The notes under the pieces were generated by a model. It saw nothing but the letters and a program-made list of their open reading frames with translations. It made no database searches and had not been told where the DNA came from. Positions 1 to 8,213 of a stretch of DNA of 64,000 bases are shown one piece after another. Numbering within the stretch: position 1 is the first letter of the stretch; every line of letters begins with the position of its first letter. Source of the stretch: Bifidobacterium pluvialisilvae (GTDB taxonomy: Bacteria; Actinomycetota; Actinomycetes; Actinomycetales; Bifidobacteriaceae); contig NZ_JAHBBI010000001.1 in the NCBI RefSeq assembly GCF_019331695.1, positions 248,001 to 312,000 on the forward strand, given 5' to 3'. Both the position numbers and the translations under genes were made by a program.

Positions 1-1
1 C

Positions 2-481
2 GAGAACACAGGACGCGTCGCCCACCCCGGATACGCCGGCGACGACATCGCCGCGATGCTGCCGCCGCTGACGTGGACGACCTCCCTGCAGACGCTCGCC
101 GCCCTGGCCGCCCACGCCCTGTCCAACGCGCCCGCCGACGAGGTCTCCGTCGAACAGCTGCACGTGCCCCTGGTCGACCTGCGCCGACAGGCCGCCATCG
201 TGCGCGACCGGCTGCGTGCACTGCCGCACGGCGGCGCGACCACATTCGCCGCGCTGACGGCCGACACCACATCGAACATGGAGATCGCGGCGCGGTTTCT
301 CGCCATCCTCGCGTTCTTCAGACAGGGCTCCGTCCAGATACGGCAGAGCCGGCCGTACGCCGAACTCCACCTGCGGTGGGCGAGCGACGAATCCGCGATA
401 CCGACCAACGGAGGCATCGGCGACATCGCCGTCGGCATCGCCCCGGACGCGCCGACCATCGAAGAAAGGGATTTCGCCTGA
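2..481 (+). CDS. scpA: Segregation and condensation protein A, C-terminal part (5' end outside window)
   Basis: The frame is open from the first bases of the window to a TGA at 479-481 and has no start inside it, so this is the 3' end of a longer gene. ScpA is the kleisin subunit of the SMC-ScpAB condensin complex, which helps compact and separate the chromosome. The visible part ends in the ScpA-type winged-helix region, where it is thought to bind the SMC head. The assignment rests mainly on the overlap with scpB (the stop TGA and the next ATG share one base), the usual kleisin arrangement. The C-terminal sequence alone is weakly distinctive. Confidence 0.8.
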   Translation, partial: ENTGRVAHPGYAGDDIAAMLPPLTWTTSLQTLAALAAHALSNAPADEVSVEQLHVPLVDLRRQAAIVRDRLRALPHGGATTFAALTADTTSNMEIAARFLAILAFFRQGSVQIRQSRPYAELHLRWASDESAIPTNGGIGDIAVGIAPDAPTIEERDFA

Positions 482-1092
482 TGACCGAACCGAAAACGGG
501 GGAGACCCCCGCGACGCCGACGACCGGCCATGGAGCAGGCCACCTTCCCGGAGGCCTGCGCCCGTGTCTCGAGGCCCTGCTCATCGTCACGGACCGTCCC
601 CTCCGCGAATCCGATCTGGCACGGGTGCTGGACGTCGACGCCGAACAGGTGAAGGACGCGCTGCGTGGACTGCGCGACGATTACGCCGGCGACGGTTCCG
701 GTCCTGCCAGGGGATTCGAACTGCGTCACACCGTGCGCGGATGGCAGCTCGCCAGCAGGCGTGAGTTCGAGCCGGTCGTCCGCGCCCTCGTCACCGACGG
801 ACAGACCTCCCGGCTCTCCCAGGCCGCGTCGGAGACGCTCGCCATCATCGCCTACCGACAGCCCGTCACACGCGCGCAGGTGACGGCGATCCGCGGCGTC
901 AACTCCGACGGCGTCATCCGGTCGCTCACCCTCCGCGGGCTTGTCGTCGAACAGGGCCTGGACGAGGAGACCCACGCCGCGCTACTCGCCACCAGCGACC
1001 TGTTCCTGGAGCTCATGGGCATCGACGGTCTCGACGAACTGCCCTCGCTGGCGCCGTTCCTGCCCGAATCCGTGGCCGAGGCGGAGGCGTAG
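481..1092 (+). CDS. scpB: Segregation and condensation protein B
   Basis: This is a 203-residue protein whose ATG overlaps the scpA stop by one base. ScpB dimers bind ScpA and complete the SMC-ScpAB condensin. The body holds two winged-helix domains. The segment SQAASETLAIIAYRQPVTRA, followed by an IRGVNSDG motif at about residues 115-150, is the typical ScpB signature. The first 25 residues are low-complexity (Thr, Pro, Gly). The coupled arrangement points to co-translation with scpA. Identification is firm. Confidence 0.95.
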   Translation: MTEPKTGETPATPTTGHGAGHLPGGLRPCLEALLIVTDRPLRESDLARVLDVDAEQVKDALRGLRDDYAGDGSGPARGFELRHTVRGWQLASRREFEPVVRALVTDGQTSRLSQAASETLAIIAYRQPVTRAQVTAIRGVNSDGVIRSLTLRGLVVEQGLDEETHAALLATSDLFLELMGIDGLDELPSLAPFLPESVAEAEA

Positions 1093-1229
1093 CCGGAACG
1101 GTTCCGCCCTGTCAAGGAATCCGGCTATCATTGGTGCGGTTTGTGTATTTCAGGGATAAAGACAGAACCATTTTTTCCGAAATCATCCATTCGAGACGCA
1201 AATAGACAGTCAACTAAGAGAGGTTTTCG

Positions 1230-3152
1230 ATGGCGGTACGCGGTGATATCCGTAATGTGGCGATTGTGGCTCACGTCGACCACGGCAAGACCACGCTGGT
1301 GAACGCTATGCTCCAGCAGTCCCACGTGTTCAACGAGCGCGAGGAAGTACCGGATCGTGTCATGGACTCCAACGATCTGGAACGCGAGAAGGGCATCACC
1401 ATTCTCGCCAAGAACACGGCCGTGGAATACACCGGCCCGCTGGCCGCCAAGTACGGCCACCCCGAAGGCATCACCCTCAACATCATCGACACCCCCGGCC
1501 ACGCCGACTTCGGCGGCGAGGTGGAGCGCGGCATCTCCATGGTCGACGGCGTCGTCCTGCTCGTGGACGCCTCCGAAGGCCCGCTGCCGCAGACCCGCTT
1601 CGTGCTGCGCAAGGCCCTCGAGGCCAAGCTGCCGGTCATCCTGTGCGTCAACAAGGTGGACCGTCCCGACGCCCGCATCGAGGAGGTCGTGGGCGAGACC
1701 TCCGACCTGCTGCTCGGCCTCGCCGACGATGTGCAGCACGAGGGCATCGACCTCGACCTCGACCAGCTGCTCGACATGCCGGTCATCTACTGCGCCGCCA
1801 AGGCCGGCTATGCCTCCACCAACCAGCCCGCCGACGGCGGCCTGCCCGACAACGACAACCTCGAGCCGCTGTTCGAGGCCATCATCTCCAACATCCCCGC
1901 CCCCGAATACGAGGAGGGCGCCCCGCTGCAGGCCCACGTGGCCAACATCGACTCCTCCGACTTCCTCGGACGACTCGGCCTGGTCCGCATCTACAACGGC
2001 ACCCTGAAGAAGGGCGCCACCTACGGCCTGTCCCGCGTGGACGGATCCCTCGAGAACTTCCGCGTCTCCGAGCTGCTGCGCACCCAGGGCCTCGACCGCC
2101 AGCCGGTCGACGAGGCGGGCCCCGGCGACATCGTCGCCGTCGCCGGCGTCAACGACATCATGATCGGCGAGACCATCGTCGACCCCAACGACCCCAAGCC
2201 GCTGCCGCTCATCCACGTCGACGACCCGGCCATCTCCATGACCTTCGGCGTCAACGACTCCCCGCTGGCCGGCACCGAAGGCAAGGACCACAAGCTCACC
2301 GCCCGCATGATCAAGGACCGTCTCGACCGCGAGCTCATCGGCAACGTGTCCATCAAGGTGCTGCCCACCGAGCGCCCGGACGCCTGGGAGGTCCAGGGAC
2401 GTGGCGAACTCGCGCTGGCCGTGCTCGCCGAGCAGATGCGCCGCGAGGGCTACGAGCTGACCGTCGGCCGCCCGCAGGTGGTCACCAAGACCATCGACGG
2501 CAAGATCAACGAGCCTATGGAGAACACCACCATCGACGTGCCCGAGGAGTACATGGGCGCCGTCACCCAGCTCATGGCCGACCGCAAGGGCCGTATGGAC
2601 AACATGACCAACCACGGCTCCGGCTGGGTGCGTCTGCAGTTCACCGTGCCGTCCCGCGGCCTCATCGGCTTCCGCACCGCGCTGCTGAGCGCCACCCGCG
2701 GCACCGGCATCGCCTCCTCCATCTCCGCGGGCTACGCCCCGTGGGCCGGTGAGATCGTCATCCGCCAGAACGGCTCCATGGTCTCCGACCGTCAGGGCGT
2801 CGCCACCCCGTACGCCATGCAGCGTCTGCAGGCCCGTGGCAACTTCTTCGTCGAGCCGCAGTCCCCGGTGTACGAGGGCCAGGTCGTCGGCATCAACAAC
2901 AAGCCCGACGAGCTCGATGTGAACATCACGCTGGCCAAGCACATGACCAACATGCGCTCCGCCACCGCCGACGTGCTCGAAACCCTCACCCCGCCGATCA
3001 AGATGAGCCTCGAGGAGTCCTTGGACTTCGCCAACGAGGACGAGTGCGTGGAGGTCACCCCGGAGGCCATCCGCGTGCGCAAGATCATCCTCAGCCGCGA
3101 CGAATGGTACAAGTGGCGCGCCAAGCAGCGTCGTCAGAACAACAACAAGTAA
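1230..3152 (+). CDS. typA: Ribosome-associated GTPase TypA/BipA
   Basis: The 640-residue length is normal for TypA/BipA. This translational GTPase of the EF-G family binds the ribosome and is linked to ribosome assembly and to stress or cold growth. The N-terminal G domain shows HVDHGKTT (P loop, residues about 16-23), [14 protein letters not shown] (G3) and NKVDRPDAR (G4, NKVD). EF-G-like domains II, III and V follow, and then the TypA-specific C-terminal domain ending in a Lys/Arg- and Asn-rich tail. A purine-rich AAGAGAGG lies upstream of the ATG. A strong intrinsic terminator follows, so it is probably transcribed alone. Confidence 0.96.
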   Translation: MAVRGDIRNVAIVAHVDHGKTTLVNAMLQQSHVFNEREEVPDRVMDSNDLEREKGITILAKNTAVEYTGPLAAKYGHPEGITLNIIDTPGHADFGGEVERGISMVDGVVLLVDASEGPLPQTRFVLRKALEAKLPVILCVNKVDRPDARIEEVVGETSDLLLGLADDVQHEGIDLDLDQLLDMPVIYCAAKAGYASTNQPADGGLPDNDNLEPLFEAIISNIPAPEYEEGAPLQAHVANIDSSDFLGRLGLVRIYNGTLKKGATYGLSRVDGSLENFRVSELLRTQGLDRQPVDEAGPGDIVAVAGVNDIMIGETIVDPNDPKPLPLIHVDDPAISMTFGVNDSPLAGTEGKDHKLTARMIKDRLDRELIGNVSIKVLPTERPDAWEVQGRGELALAVLAEQMRREGYELTVGRPQVVTKTIDGKINEPMENTTIDVPEEYMGAVTQLMADRKGRMDNMTNHGSGWVRLQFTVPSRGLIGFRTALLSATRGTGIASSISAGYAPWAGEIVIRQNGSMVSDRQGVATPYAMQRLQARGNFFVEPQSPVYEGQVVGINNKPDELDVNITLAKHMTNMRSATADVLETLTPPIKMSLEESLDFANEDECVEVTPEAIRVRKIILSRDEWYKWRAKQRRQNNNK

Positions 3153-3203
3153 CAAGTAGTTGTTCTGACGCTCGTTGGCAATTGTTGACGAGCGACACCA
3201 CCT

Positions 3204-3233
3204 ACGGGGAGTCCTTCCGGGCTCCCCGTTTTT
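3204..3233 (+). terminator. Rho-independent terminator of typA
   Basis: ACGGGGAG and CTCCCCGT pair in a GC-rich stem (3204-3214 with 3219-3229) that runs directly into five T residues. It sits about 50 bases after the typA stop and separates typA from the downstream repeat array. Confidence 0.85.
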
Positions 3234-3290
3234 GGGTTATCGGTCAAAAATGTGTGTCTGCCGGGCTGGTGTCTGAGGTCGGTGTCTGCC

Positions 3291-3885
3291 GGTTTTGTGG
3301 GTCTATTGGTTCATGGAAATATGAAAGTGGGTCCATTGGTTCGTGAGGAGGGCGTTTTCGGCGTCCTCGTGTATGTCGTAGACCCACAAACCCGTAGATG
3401 AACGGATTGACCCACGGTTATTGAACATGCCGGACCCACGAATCCGTTTGCCTGAACGGGTGGACCCACAAACCCGGTCCGTCGACTGGTCCATTGATCG
3501 AACAGACCCACGAACAGACCTACGGATCTGGCTCGTCGATTGGGCGGACCCACAAACCAGAGGACGTAGGCCTTCGGGTGGGTTGATGATTGGTGTTGTG
3601 GGCCTATCGGTTCGCTGGAATATGAAAGTGGGTCCATCGGTTCGTGAGGAGGGGATTTTCGGCGTCCTCGTGTATGTCGTAGACCCACAAACCTCTTTAT
3701 GACCGTCTTGGACCCACTATTAATGAACGGGTGGACCCACAAACCCGGCACATTGAACGGATAGGCCCACGAACCTGGCCCAGTGAACGGGCGGACCCAC
3801 GAACCCGGTCCTTTGAACGGGTGAACCCATAAATTTGATTGGGCAGACCCACAAATCCATTGCTGGGCAGACCCACAAACTTCCG
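3291..3885. repeat. Noncoding array of about 30-bp GACCCAC(A/G)AAC motifs with two 98-bp inverted-end units
   Basis: The word GACCCAC, usually followed by AAAC or GAAC and often preceded by TGAACGGGTG, recurs at about 3381, 3409, 3433, 3463, 3505, 3547, 3682, 3711, 3734, 3764, 3794, 3846 and 3870. Many of the gaps are 22-30 bases and several are exactly 30; the longer ones are 42 bases. The reverse-complement word TTGTGGGTC or TTGTGGGCC opens two near-identical 98-bp blocks (3296-3393 and 3596-3693, start to start exactly 300 bases). Each block ends with GACCCACAAACC, so its ends are inverted copies. No convincing protein frame runs through the array. Copies are diverged, unlike a CRISPR. Function unknown. 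Confidence 0.85.
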
Positions 3886-4264
3886 GGGTACGGTCCGCAA
3901 TGTGTGTCTGGCGGTCCAGTCACTTGACTGCCATTCGGCGTGTATGTAGGTCGTTTCGGTCGATACCGGTGCCGTATCGCATGGGGATGCCATACATCTC
4001 GTGCATGCCTTGGCTTTTCCCATGCCTGCCGGTATATGAGGTTCTCCGGCTGCTGGTCGGTGACGGCATTGGCCGCGAGCCATGCTGCTCCCGGACGTTC
4101 CGCCGGATTATGGCTCGGTGTTGGAAACACCAGACTCATGAGCTCCCATGAGTTCCATCAGCGGGCTTCTTGGCCTTGGCCTCCTGCAGGAGCATGGCAA
4201 ACGTCCGATACGGCATTCATCGTCCGAAACAGCCCGGTCGCAACGTCGCGCCATACTGGAGCGT
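3886..4264. other. Spacer between repeat array and membrane-protein gene
   Basis: I see no gene with a credible start and no clear terminator here. Open frames in this stretch lack a Shine-Dalgarno sequence and look like chance frames. The sequence is less GC-rich than flanking genes. A possible Shine-Dalgarno GGAG near 4257 belongs to the next gene. Confidence 0.4.
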
Positions 4265-4759
4265 ATGGCTCAGCGAACGATGAAACGAACTCCACGGCAA
4301 CGGTCCGCGCAGCAGTGGCAACGGATGCCGTGGAGTTTTCGTTTGCCTGTCTGGGGACGGCTCCTCGTATGCGTCGTAGCCGGTTTTGCAGTCGGCCTCG
4401 TCGGCTCGGCCGCCCATCGCATGGGCGTGCCGTGGAACATCCCCTACGGTCTCGTCATGTCGCTCATCCTCGTCGCCCTGTCCACATGGTCGGCCCGTGC
4501 ACGCGCCGGCGGCCTCGGCGTCGGATTCCATCTCATCGCATCCGGCTTCGCCGTCATGCTCATCGCATCCCATGCGTCGAACTCGCGGGCGCTTATCATC
4601 TTCGGCTACCTGTCCGACTCCTATTCCCCGCTTATGCAGAAGGCCGGCATCATATGGCTGCTCGGCATGGTCGCCGTGCAGGTGCTCATGCTGGTCCTGC
4701 CTGCGTCATGGTTCCGCGTATCGCCCCGCAGACCCTATCCGCACGAGTCCACGCACTGA
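4265..4759 (+). CDS. Small integral membrane protein of unknown function
   Basis: With the ATG at 4265 (GGAG just upstream) this is a 164-residue protein. A short basic N-terminus (RTMKRTPRQRS) is followed by about four hydrophobic segments: residues about 27-45 (LLVCVVAGFAVGLVGSAA), 55-72, 80-100 and 125-145. This suggests a four-helix membrane protein with a basic, probably cytoplasmic N-terminus and a short hydrophilic C-terminus. I do not recognise the family. It precedes pheA by about 85 bases on the same strand. Upstream in-frame ATG codons exist (for example 4148), but the sequence there does not look like protein. Confidence 0.7.
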   Translation: MAQRTMKRTPRQRSAQQWQRMPWSFRLPVWGRLLVCVVAGFAVGLVGSAAHRMGVPWNIPYGLVMSLILVALSTWSARARAGGLGVGFHLIASGFAVMLIASHASNSRALIIFGYLSDSYSPLMQKAGIIWLLGMVAVQVLMLVLPASWFRVSPRRPYPHESTH

Positions 4760-4844
4760 AACGGCCGCATCGCATCGATGTGCTCCCGCCTATGGTGGAT
4801 ACACGTCGTCTGCGATGCGCATCGGGTTCCCGGAAAGGACAGGC

Positions 4845-5801
4845 ATGGCCACAACACTGCATTATCTCGGCCCCAAAGGGTCGTTCACCCATCAGGCCGC
4901 CATGGAGGCCTCCCGACTCATCGACGACGCGGGGGAGTGCGTGGCCGAGCCGAACATCGCCGCCATCTTCGACGCCGTAAGCCGGCGTGAAGGCTGGGGC
5001 GTCATCGCATGGGAGAACAACGTCGAAGGCTACGTCGTGCCGAACCTTGACTCCCTCATCGACGCCGACGACGTCGCCGGGTTCGCTCGGATCAGCATTG
5101 ACATCTCATTCGATGCACTGGTCAGACCAAATCATACGAAACTCACTACCATATGCGCTCATCCGCACGGGCTGGCGCAATGCACGACGTTCGCCGCCGA
5201 ACACGGATTGACCCCGAGCCCGGCATCATCCAACGCCGCCGCCTGCCGTGACCTCAAGGACGATCAGGTGGCGCTCGCCCCATCCGTCTGCGCCCGACTG
5301 TATGGACTCGACGTGCTGCAGTCCGCCGTGCAGGATTTCAGCGGGGGCCGCACCGAATTCCTCGTCCTTGCCCCGCGCGACGACGTACGACGCCAACTGG
5401 AACGCATCCGTGCGTACGATGACCAGGACTTTGAATCCATCGTGGCGTTCATCCTGCTCAACACCGGTCCCGGCGTACTCGCCAATCTGCTGGACGTACT
5501 CCGATACGCCGGCCTCAACATGACCAGCTTCATCTCCAGGCCCATCAAAGGCAACGACGGCACCTACAGCTTCATCGCCACCTTCGACGCCGCCCCATGG
5601 CAGCCGCAGTTCAAGGCCGCGCTCGGACAGGTGCTTGCCCACGGCGACTGGGTGAAGACCCTGGCGGTCTATCCTCGCCGCGAGCGGCCAAGCCCACCCG
5701 TCAGCGCATGGATGCTCCCCCAAGGCGGCATCCACATCGACGCAACGACGGCAAGCAACGACGACGATCACGAATCCGATAGGGAACTGCTGTGGAAATG
5801 A
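4845..5801 (+). CDS. pheA: Prephenate dehydratase
   Basis: This 318-residue enzyme converts prephenate to phenylpyruvate in phenylalanine synthesis. The catalytic PDT domain starts at once with LGPKGSFTHQAAM and contains the substrate-region motif GGRTEFLVLAPR near residue 175. A C-terminal ACT domain (about 205-285) carries GPGVLANLLDVLRYAG and a SRP motif (FISRPIK), the Phe-binding feedback site of monofunctional actinobacterial PheA. There is no chorismate mutase domain. GAAAGGA lies upstream of the ATG. It overlaps tyrA, so the two aromatic branches are made together. Confidence 0.95.
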   Translation: MATTLHYLGPKGSFTHQAAMEASRLIDDAGECVAEPNIAAIFDAVSRREGWGVIAWENNVEGYVVPNLDSLIDADDVAGFARISIDISFDALVRPNHTKLTTICAHPHGLAQCTTFAAEHGLTPSPASSNAAACRDLKDDQVALAPSVCARLYGLDVLQSAVQDFSGGRTEFLVLAPRDDVRRQLERIRAYDDQDFESIVAFILLNTGPGVLANLLDVLRYAGLNMTSFISRPIKGNDGTYSFIATFDAAPWQPQFKAALGQVLAHGDWVKTLAVYPRRERPSPPVSAWMLPQGGIHIDATTASNDDDHESDRELLWK

Positions 5802-6862
5802 ACATCATGAACGAAGAAGGACTGCCGCAGGCGAACGTCATCGCCATCGCCGGGCTCGGACTCATCGGCGGCTCGCTGGCCCGCCGGCTTTCGGCCCAAG
5901 GGCGCCGCGTCGTGGCATGGAACCACCGCCCCCATCCGTACGAGCAGGCGCGGGCCGCCGGCATCGCATGCGTGGACGACATCAGGGACCTCGCCCTGGC
6001 GAAGCCCGACGTGCTCGTGCTGTGCACCCCGCTGAAGGCCATGCCGCAGGCATTGGCCGACCTTGCGCCGGTGCTCGACCCCCATACGACGCTCACCGAC
6101 GTCGGCAGCGTCAAAGGACAGGTGAGGGACGAGGTCAGGGCCGCCGGGCTCGACGACCGGTACGTCGGAGCGCACCCCATGGCCGGCAGCGAGTTCTCCG
6201 GCTACGACGCCTCCAGCCCCGACCTCTACGACGACGCGCTCTGGGCCGTCACCGTGGACGACGCCACCGACTACGACCGGTTCCTGCTCGTCGCCGACAT
6301 GATCTGCAACGGCGTCGGCAACCGCATCATCGTGCTCGACGACGACACCCACGACCGCTGCGCCGCCATGATCTCACACATGCCGCACGTAGTCTCCACC
6401 GCACTCGCCAACGAGCTGACCGACATGCCCGAACGCAACATCGCGCAGGCGCTCGCCGCCGGCTGTTGGCGCGACATGACGCGCGTGGCGCTCACCGATC
6501 CGGACCGCACCCGCGCCATGGTGGAGGAGGACGCCGCGAACGTCGCGACGCTGCTGCGGCATATGAGCGCCAGGCTCACGGCCATGGCGGACCTGTTGGA
6601 GACGGGGCACGACGGACGGCCCGACGCATCCGTCGGGTCCGATGCCGCCCGCGGGATCCTTGGGTTCTTCTCGGCCGCACAGCCGTATCGGGACTTCAAG
6701 ACGAAGCAGCGTTCCGGAGACATCGGCCATGACGAGGTGCGGGTTCCGCTCGGCACCGGCACCTGGCGGTCGGACCTGCTGGAGTCCGCGAAACGCGGCG
6801 AACACGTCATACGGTTCGCCGACAGGCACGCCGCCGTGGCGCAGGTGCGTTCGGCGTTGTAA
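5798..6862 (+). CDS. tyrA: Prephenate dehydrogenase
   Basis: This 354-residue enzyme makes 4-hydroxyphenylpyruvate from prephenate for tyrosine synthesis. The N-terminal Rossmann fold opens with IAGLGLIGGSLARRL. The substrate region includes the HPMAGSEFSGY signature (about residue 126 onward), with the catalytic His and Ser. No ACT or chorismate mutase domain is visible. I chose the ATG at 5798, which overlaps the pheA stop as ATGA. A GTG at 5792 and an ATG at 5807 are alternatives. It ends only 20 bases from the convergent regulator gene, with no obvious hairpin between them. Confidence 0.94.
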   Translation: MNIMNEEGLPQANVIAIAGLGLIGGSLARRLSAQGRRVVAWNHRPHPYEQARAAGIACVDDIRDLALAKPDVLVLCTPLKAMPQALADLAPVLDPHTTLTDVGSVKGQVRDEVRAAGLDDRYVGAHPMAGSEFSGYDASSPDLYDDALWAVTVDDATDYDRFLLVADMICNGVGNRIIVLDDDTHDRCAAMISHMPHVVSTALANELTDMPERNIAQALAAGCWRDMTRVALTDPDRTRAMVEEDAANVATLLRHMSARLTAMADLLETGHDGRPDASVGSDAARGILGFFSAAQPYRDFKTKQRSGDIGHDEVRVPLGTGTWRSDLLESAKRGEHVIRFADRHAAVAQVRSAL

Positions 6863-6882
6863 ACACGGCCGATGCGGCGGGC

Positions 6883-7506
6883 CTATCGGGGCGTGCGCCC
6901 CGGCTGCGGCGTGGAGGCGTGCAGAAGGGCCTGCCGCAGGGGGCGGATGACGGCGATCTTCTTCGCCCGCTCGATGAGCAGGGCCATCTCCTCCGGCGGC
7001 TCGTCGCATCCGCGTCGCAGCCACAGCCAGATGGCCGACGTCAGCGCCGAGGCCATCATCTCCTTGCCGTACATGACGGGGATGCCGTCCGACTCCAGGC
7101 GTATCCCCGATTTCTCCGTCTCGATGACGAGCAGGTCGGCGATCAGGTCCTTCGTCTTGGTGTAGAGCTCCATGTCGGAGCCGCTGCGCGATATCGCGTC
7201 GAAGAAGTCGAAGTCCTGCTTGATGTAGCGCAGCCCTCCGAGGATCGCCTCATAGGGTATGAACTCGCGCCCGGGCTGCCGCCGTGATTTGAGGATGATG
7301 TCGGTGAGGTCGCCGACGGCGTTGGCGATGAGCTGCTGGCGCAGGTCGAACTTGTCGGTGTAGTGCGTGTAGAAGGTGCCACGGTTGATGCGCGCCTCGC
7401 GCGCCAGGTCGCTGACCGTCGTGGCGTCGAAGCCCTTGGCGCGCGTCAGCGTGATGAACGCCTGCTTGAGCGAGGCCTCGGTCCGTGTGTTCCTGCGTTG
7501 CACCAT
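6883..7506 (-). CDS. TetR/AcrR-family transcriptional regulator
   Basis: The start at 7506 has GGGAG just upstream and gives 207 residues. The N-terminal TetR helix-turn-helix is clear: SLKQAFITLTRAKGFDATTV, then SDLAREARINRGTFYTHYTDK (residues about 10-55). The C-terminal ligand domain is all helical and of a type common in Firmicutes and Actinobacteria TetR proteins. No efflux pump or enzyme lies beside it: tyrA is convergent and the next upstream gene is a tiny SH3-like protein. It is preceded by a promoter-like pair and a set of 18-19-bp tandem repeats. The ligand and target genes are unknown. Confidence 0.9.
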   Translation of the reverse strand: MVQRRNTRTEASLKQAFITLTRAKGFDATTVSDLAREARINRGTFYTHYTDKFDLRQQLIANAVGDLTDIILKSRRQPGREFIPYEAILGGLRYIKQDFDFFDAISRSGSDMELYTKTKDLIADLLVIETEKSGIRLESDGIPVMYGKEMMASALTSAIWLWLRRGCDEPPEEMALLIERAKKIAVIRPLRQALLHASTPQPGRTPR

Positions 7507-7551
7507 GCCGTCTCCCTGCGTCGACAACGAACGACCATACGATTGAAGAAC

Positions 7552-7580
7552 ATTATGCCACAACAACAACACGTTGTATA
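7552..7580 (-). promoter_or_regulatory. Predicted promoter of the TetR gene
   Basis: On the minus strand, TATACA (7575-7580) and CATAAT (7552-7557) are 17 bases apart and lie 46 bases or more upstream of the predicted start. They match four and five of six consensus positions. The -35 box lies inside the first of the tandem repeats. Confidence 0.55.
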
Positions 7581-7662
7581 GATAAGAACACGTGTATGGA
7601 TGGGAACTCGTCGTATGGATGGGAACGTGTGTATGGACGGGGATTCGTCGTATGGATGCGGA
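7571..7662. repeat. Five tandem 18-19-bp repeats upstream of the TetR gene
   Basis: The core GTATGGATGGGAAC occurs with variation at about 7576 (most diverged), 7594, 7613, 7631 and 7650. The steps are 18, 19, 18 and 19 bases, close to two helical turns. The array begins within the predicted -35 box of the TetR gene and extends upstream. This layout suits cooperative binding of a regulator, possibly the TetR protein itself, but that is an inference. Confidence 0.75.
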
Positions 7663-7679
7663 TCGGCGGCGGGGCAGAT

Positions 7680-7940
7680 TCAGAACAGGCGCTCGGGAAC
7701 GGGCTTGAACCGCACGATGTCGGATATGCGGATGTCCACCAGCTGTGCGGGGCGCCTGCCGTTGGCCGACTCGTCGCGCAGCAGATGCAGCGTGGCGTCG
7801 TCATGGCCGGTCACATGGCCGACGAAATCACGGTACCGCTCCCGACCGTCCAGCGGATCCGGTCCGAGCGAGGTGCGCACGACGATGCGTGCGCCGATGG
7901 GGATGCGGGCGATGCCCGCGCTGCGTTGTTCGATGCTCAT
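7680..7940 (-). CDS. Small SH3-like protein resembling the N-terminal domain of Rv0428c-type acetyltransferases
   Basis: This 86-residue protein contains GARIVVRTSLGPDPLDGRER, then RYRDFVGHV, a run of charged residues, and a final DIVRFKPVPE. This pattern resembles the SH3-like domain at the N-terminus of actinobacterial GNAT proteins of the Rv0428c type. No acetyltransferase domain follows, so the domain stands alone. The gene sits upstream of the TetR gene on the same strand, with the tandem repeats between them. Family assignment is from memory of the pattern and is moderate. Function unknown. Confidence 0.7.
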   Translation of the reverse strand: MSIEQRSAGIARIPIGARIVVRTSLGPDPLDGRERYRDFVGHVTGHDDATLHLLRDESANGRRPAQLVDIRISDIVRFKPVPERLF

Positions 7941-8145
7941 GGCATGCAGTCTATACCCTCAACGGATGGCCTCCGCCGGGTGGCGTGCGCCCGGACCGGA
8001 CCACACATGACCGCGGAAATGTGATTTACGACACGTAAAACGTTTGCTGGAGACGTCCGATATGCGCTTGACGCGTCCTCTTGGGTAGCCTGAAAGCGGT
8101 GGGAAGCTCTCTGCCGCGCACGGATTCCAGCGCGGAACGCAAAGG

Positions 8146-8178
8146 GCCTCTTCGCAGGATGATGGGCTGCGAAGAGGC
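8146..8178 (-). terminator. Hairpin terminator after the dicarboxylate transporter
   Basis: GCCTCTTCGCAG (8146-8157) pairs perfectly with CTGCGAAGAGGC (8167-8178). It lies 36 bases beyond the transporter stop on the minus strand and is followed there by CCCTTTGCG, a weak T tract. It probably ends transporter transcription. I see no gene between 7941 and 8145. Confidence 0.7.
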
Positions 8179-8213
8179 GATGATGGCAGGGGAGGGGCGA
8201 CGGACCTTCGGCG

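Noticed and set aside
1128-3155. Very long open frame on the minus strand opposite typA (675 codons)
   Set aside because: It is an antisense shadow of a GC-rich conserved gene; its translation is low-complexity Val/Gly/Asp/His-rich with no domain signature.
3291-3885. CRISPR array
   Set aside because: Motif copies are diverged, steps vary between 22 and 42 bases, orientation changes, and no cas gene is near.
3697-4083. Minus-strand frame with a ten-residue periodicity (FVGLP, RGSARS) through the repeat array
   Set aside because: The period comes from the 30-bp DNA repeat; other frames are open too, no start signal is seen and the repeat steps of 22-24 bases would break the frame elsewhere.
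4760-4844. T-box or attenuator before pheA
   Set aside because: The 85-base gap has no T-box sequence, no Phe-rich leader and no terminator hairpin.
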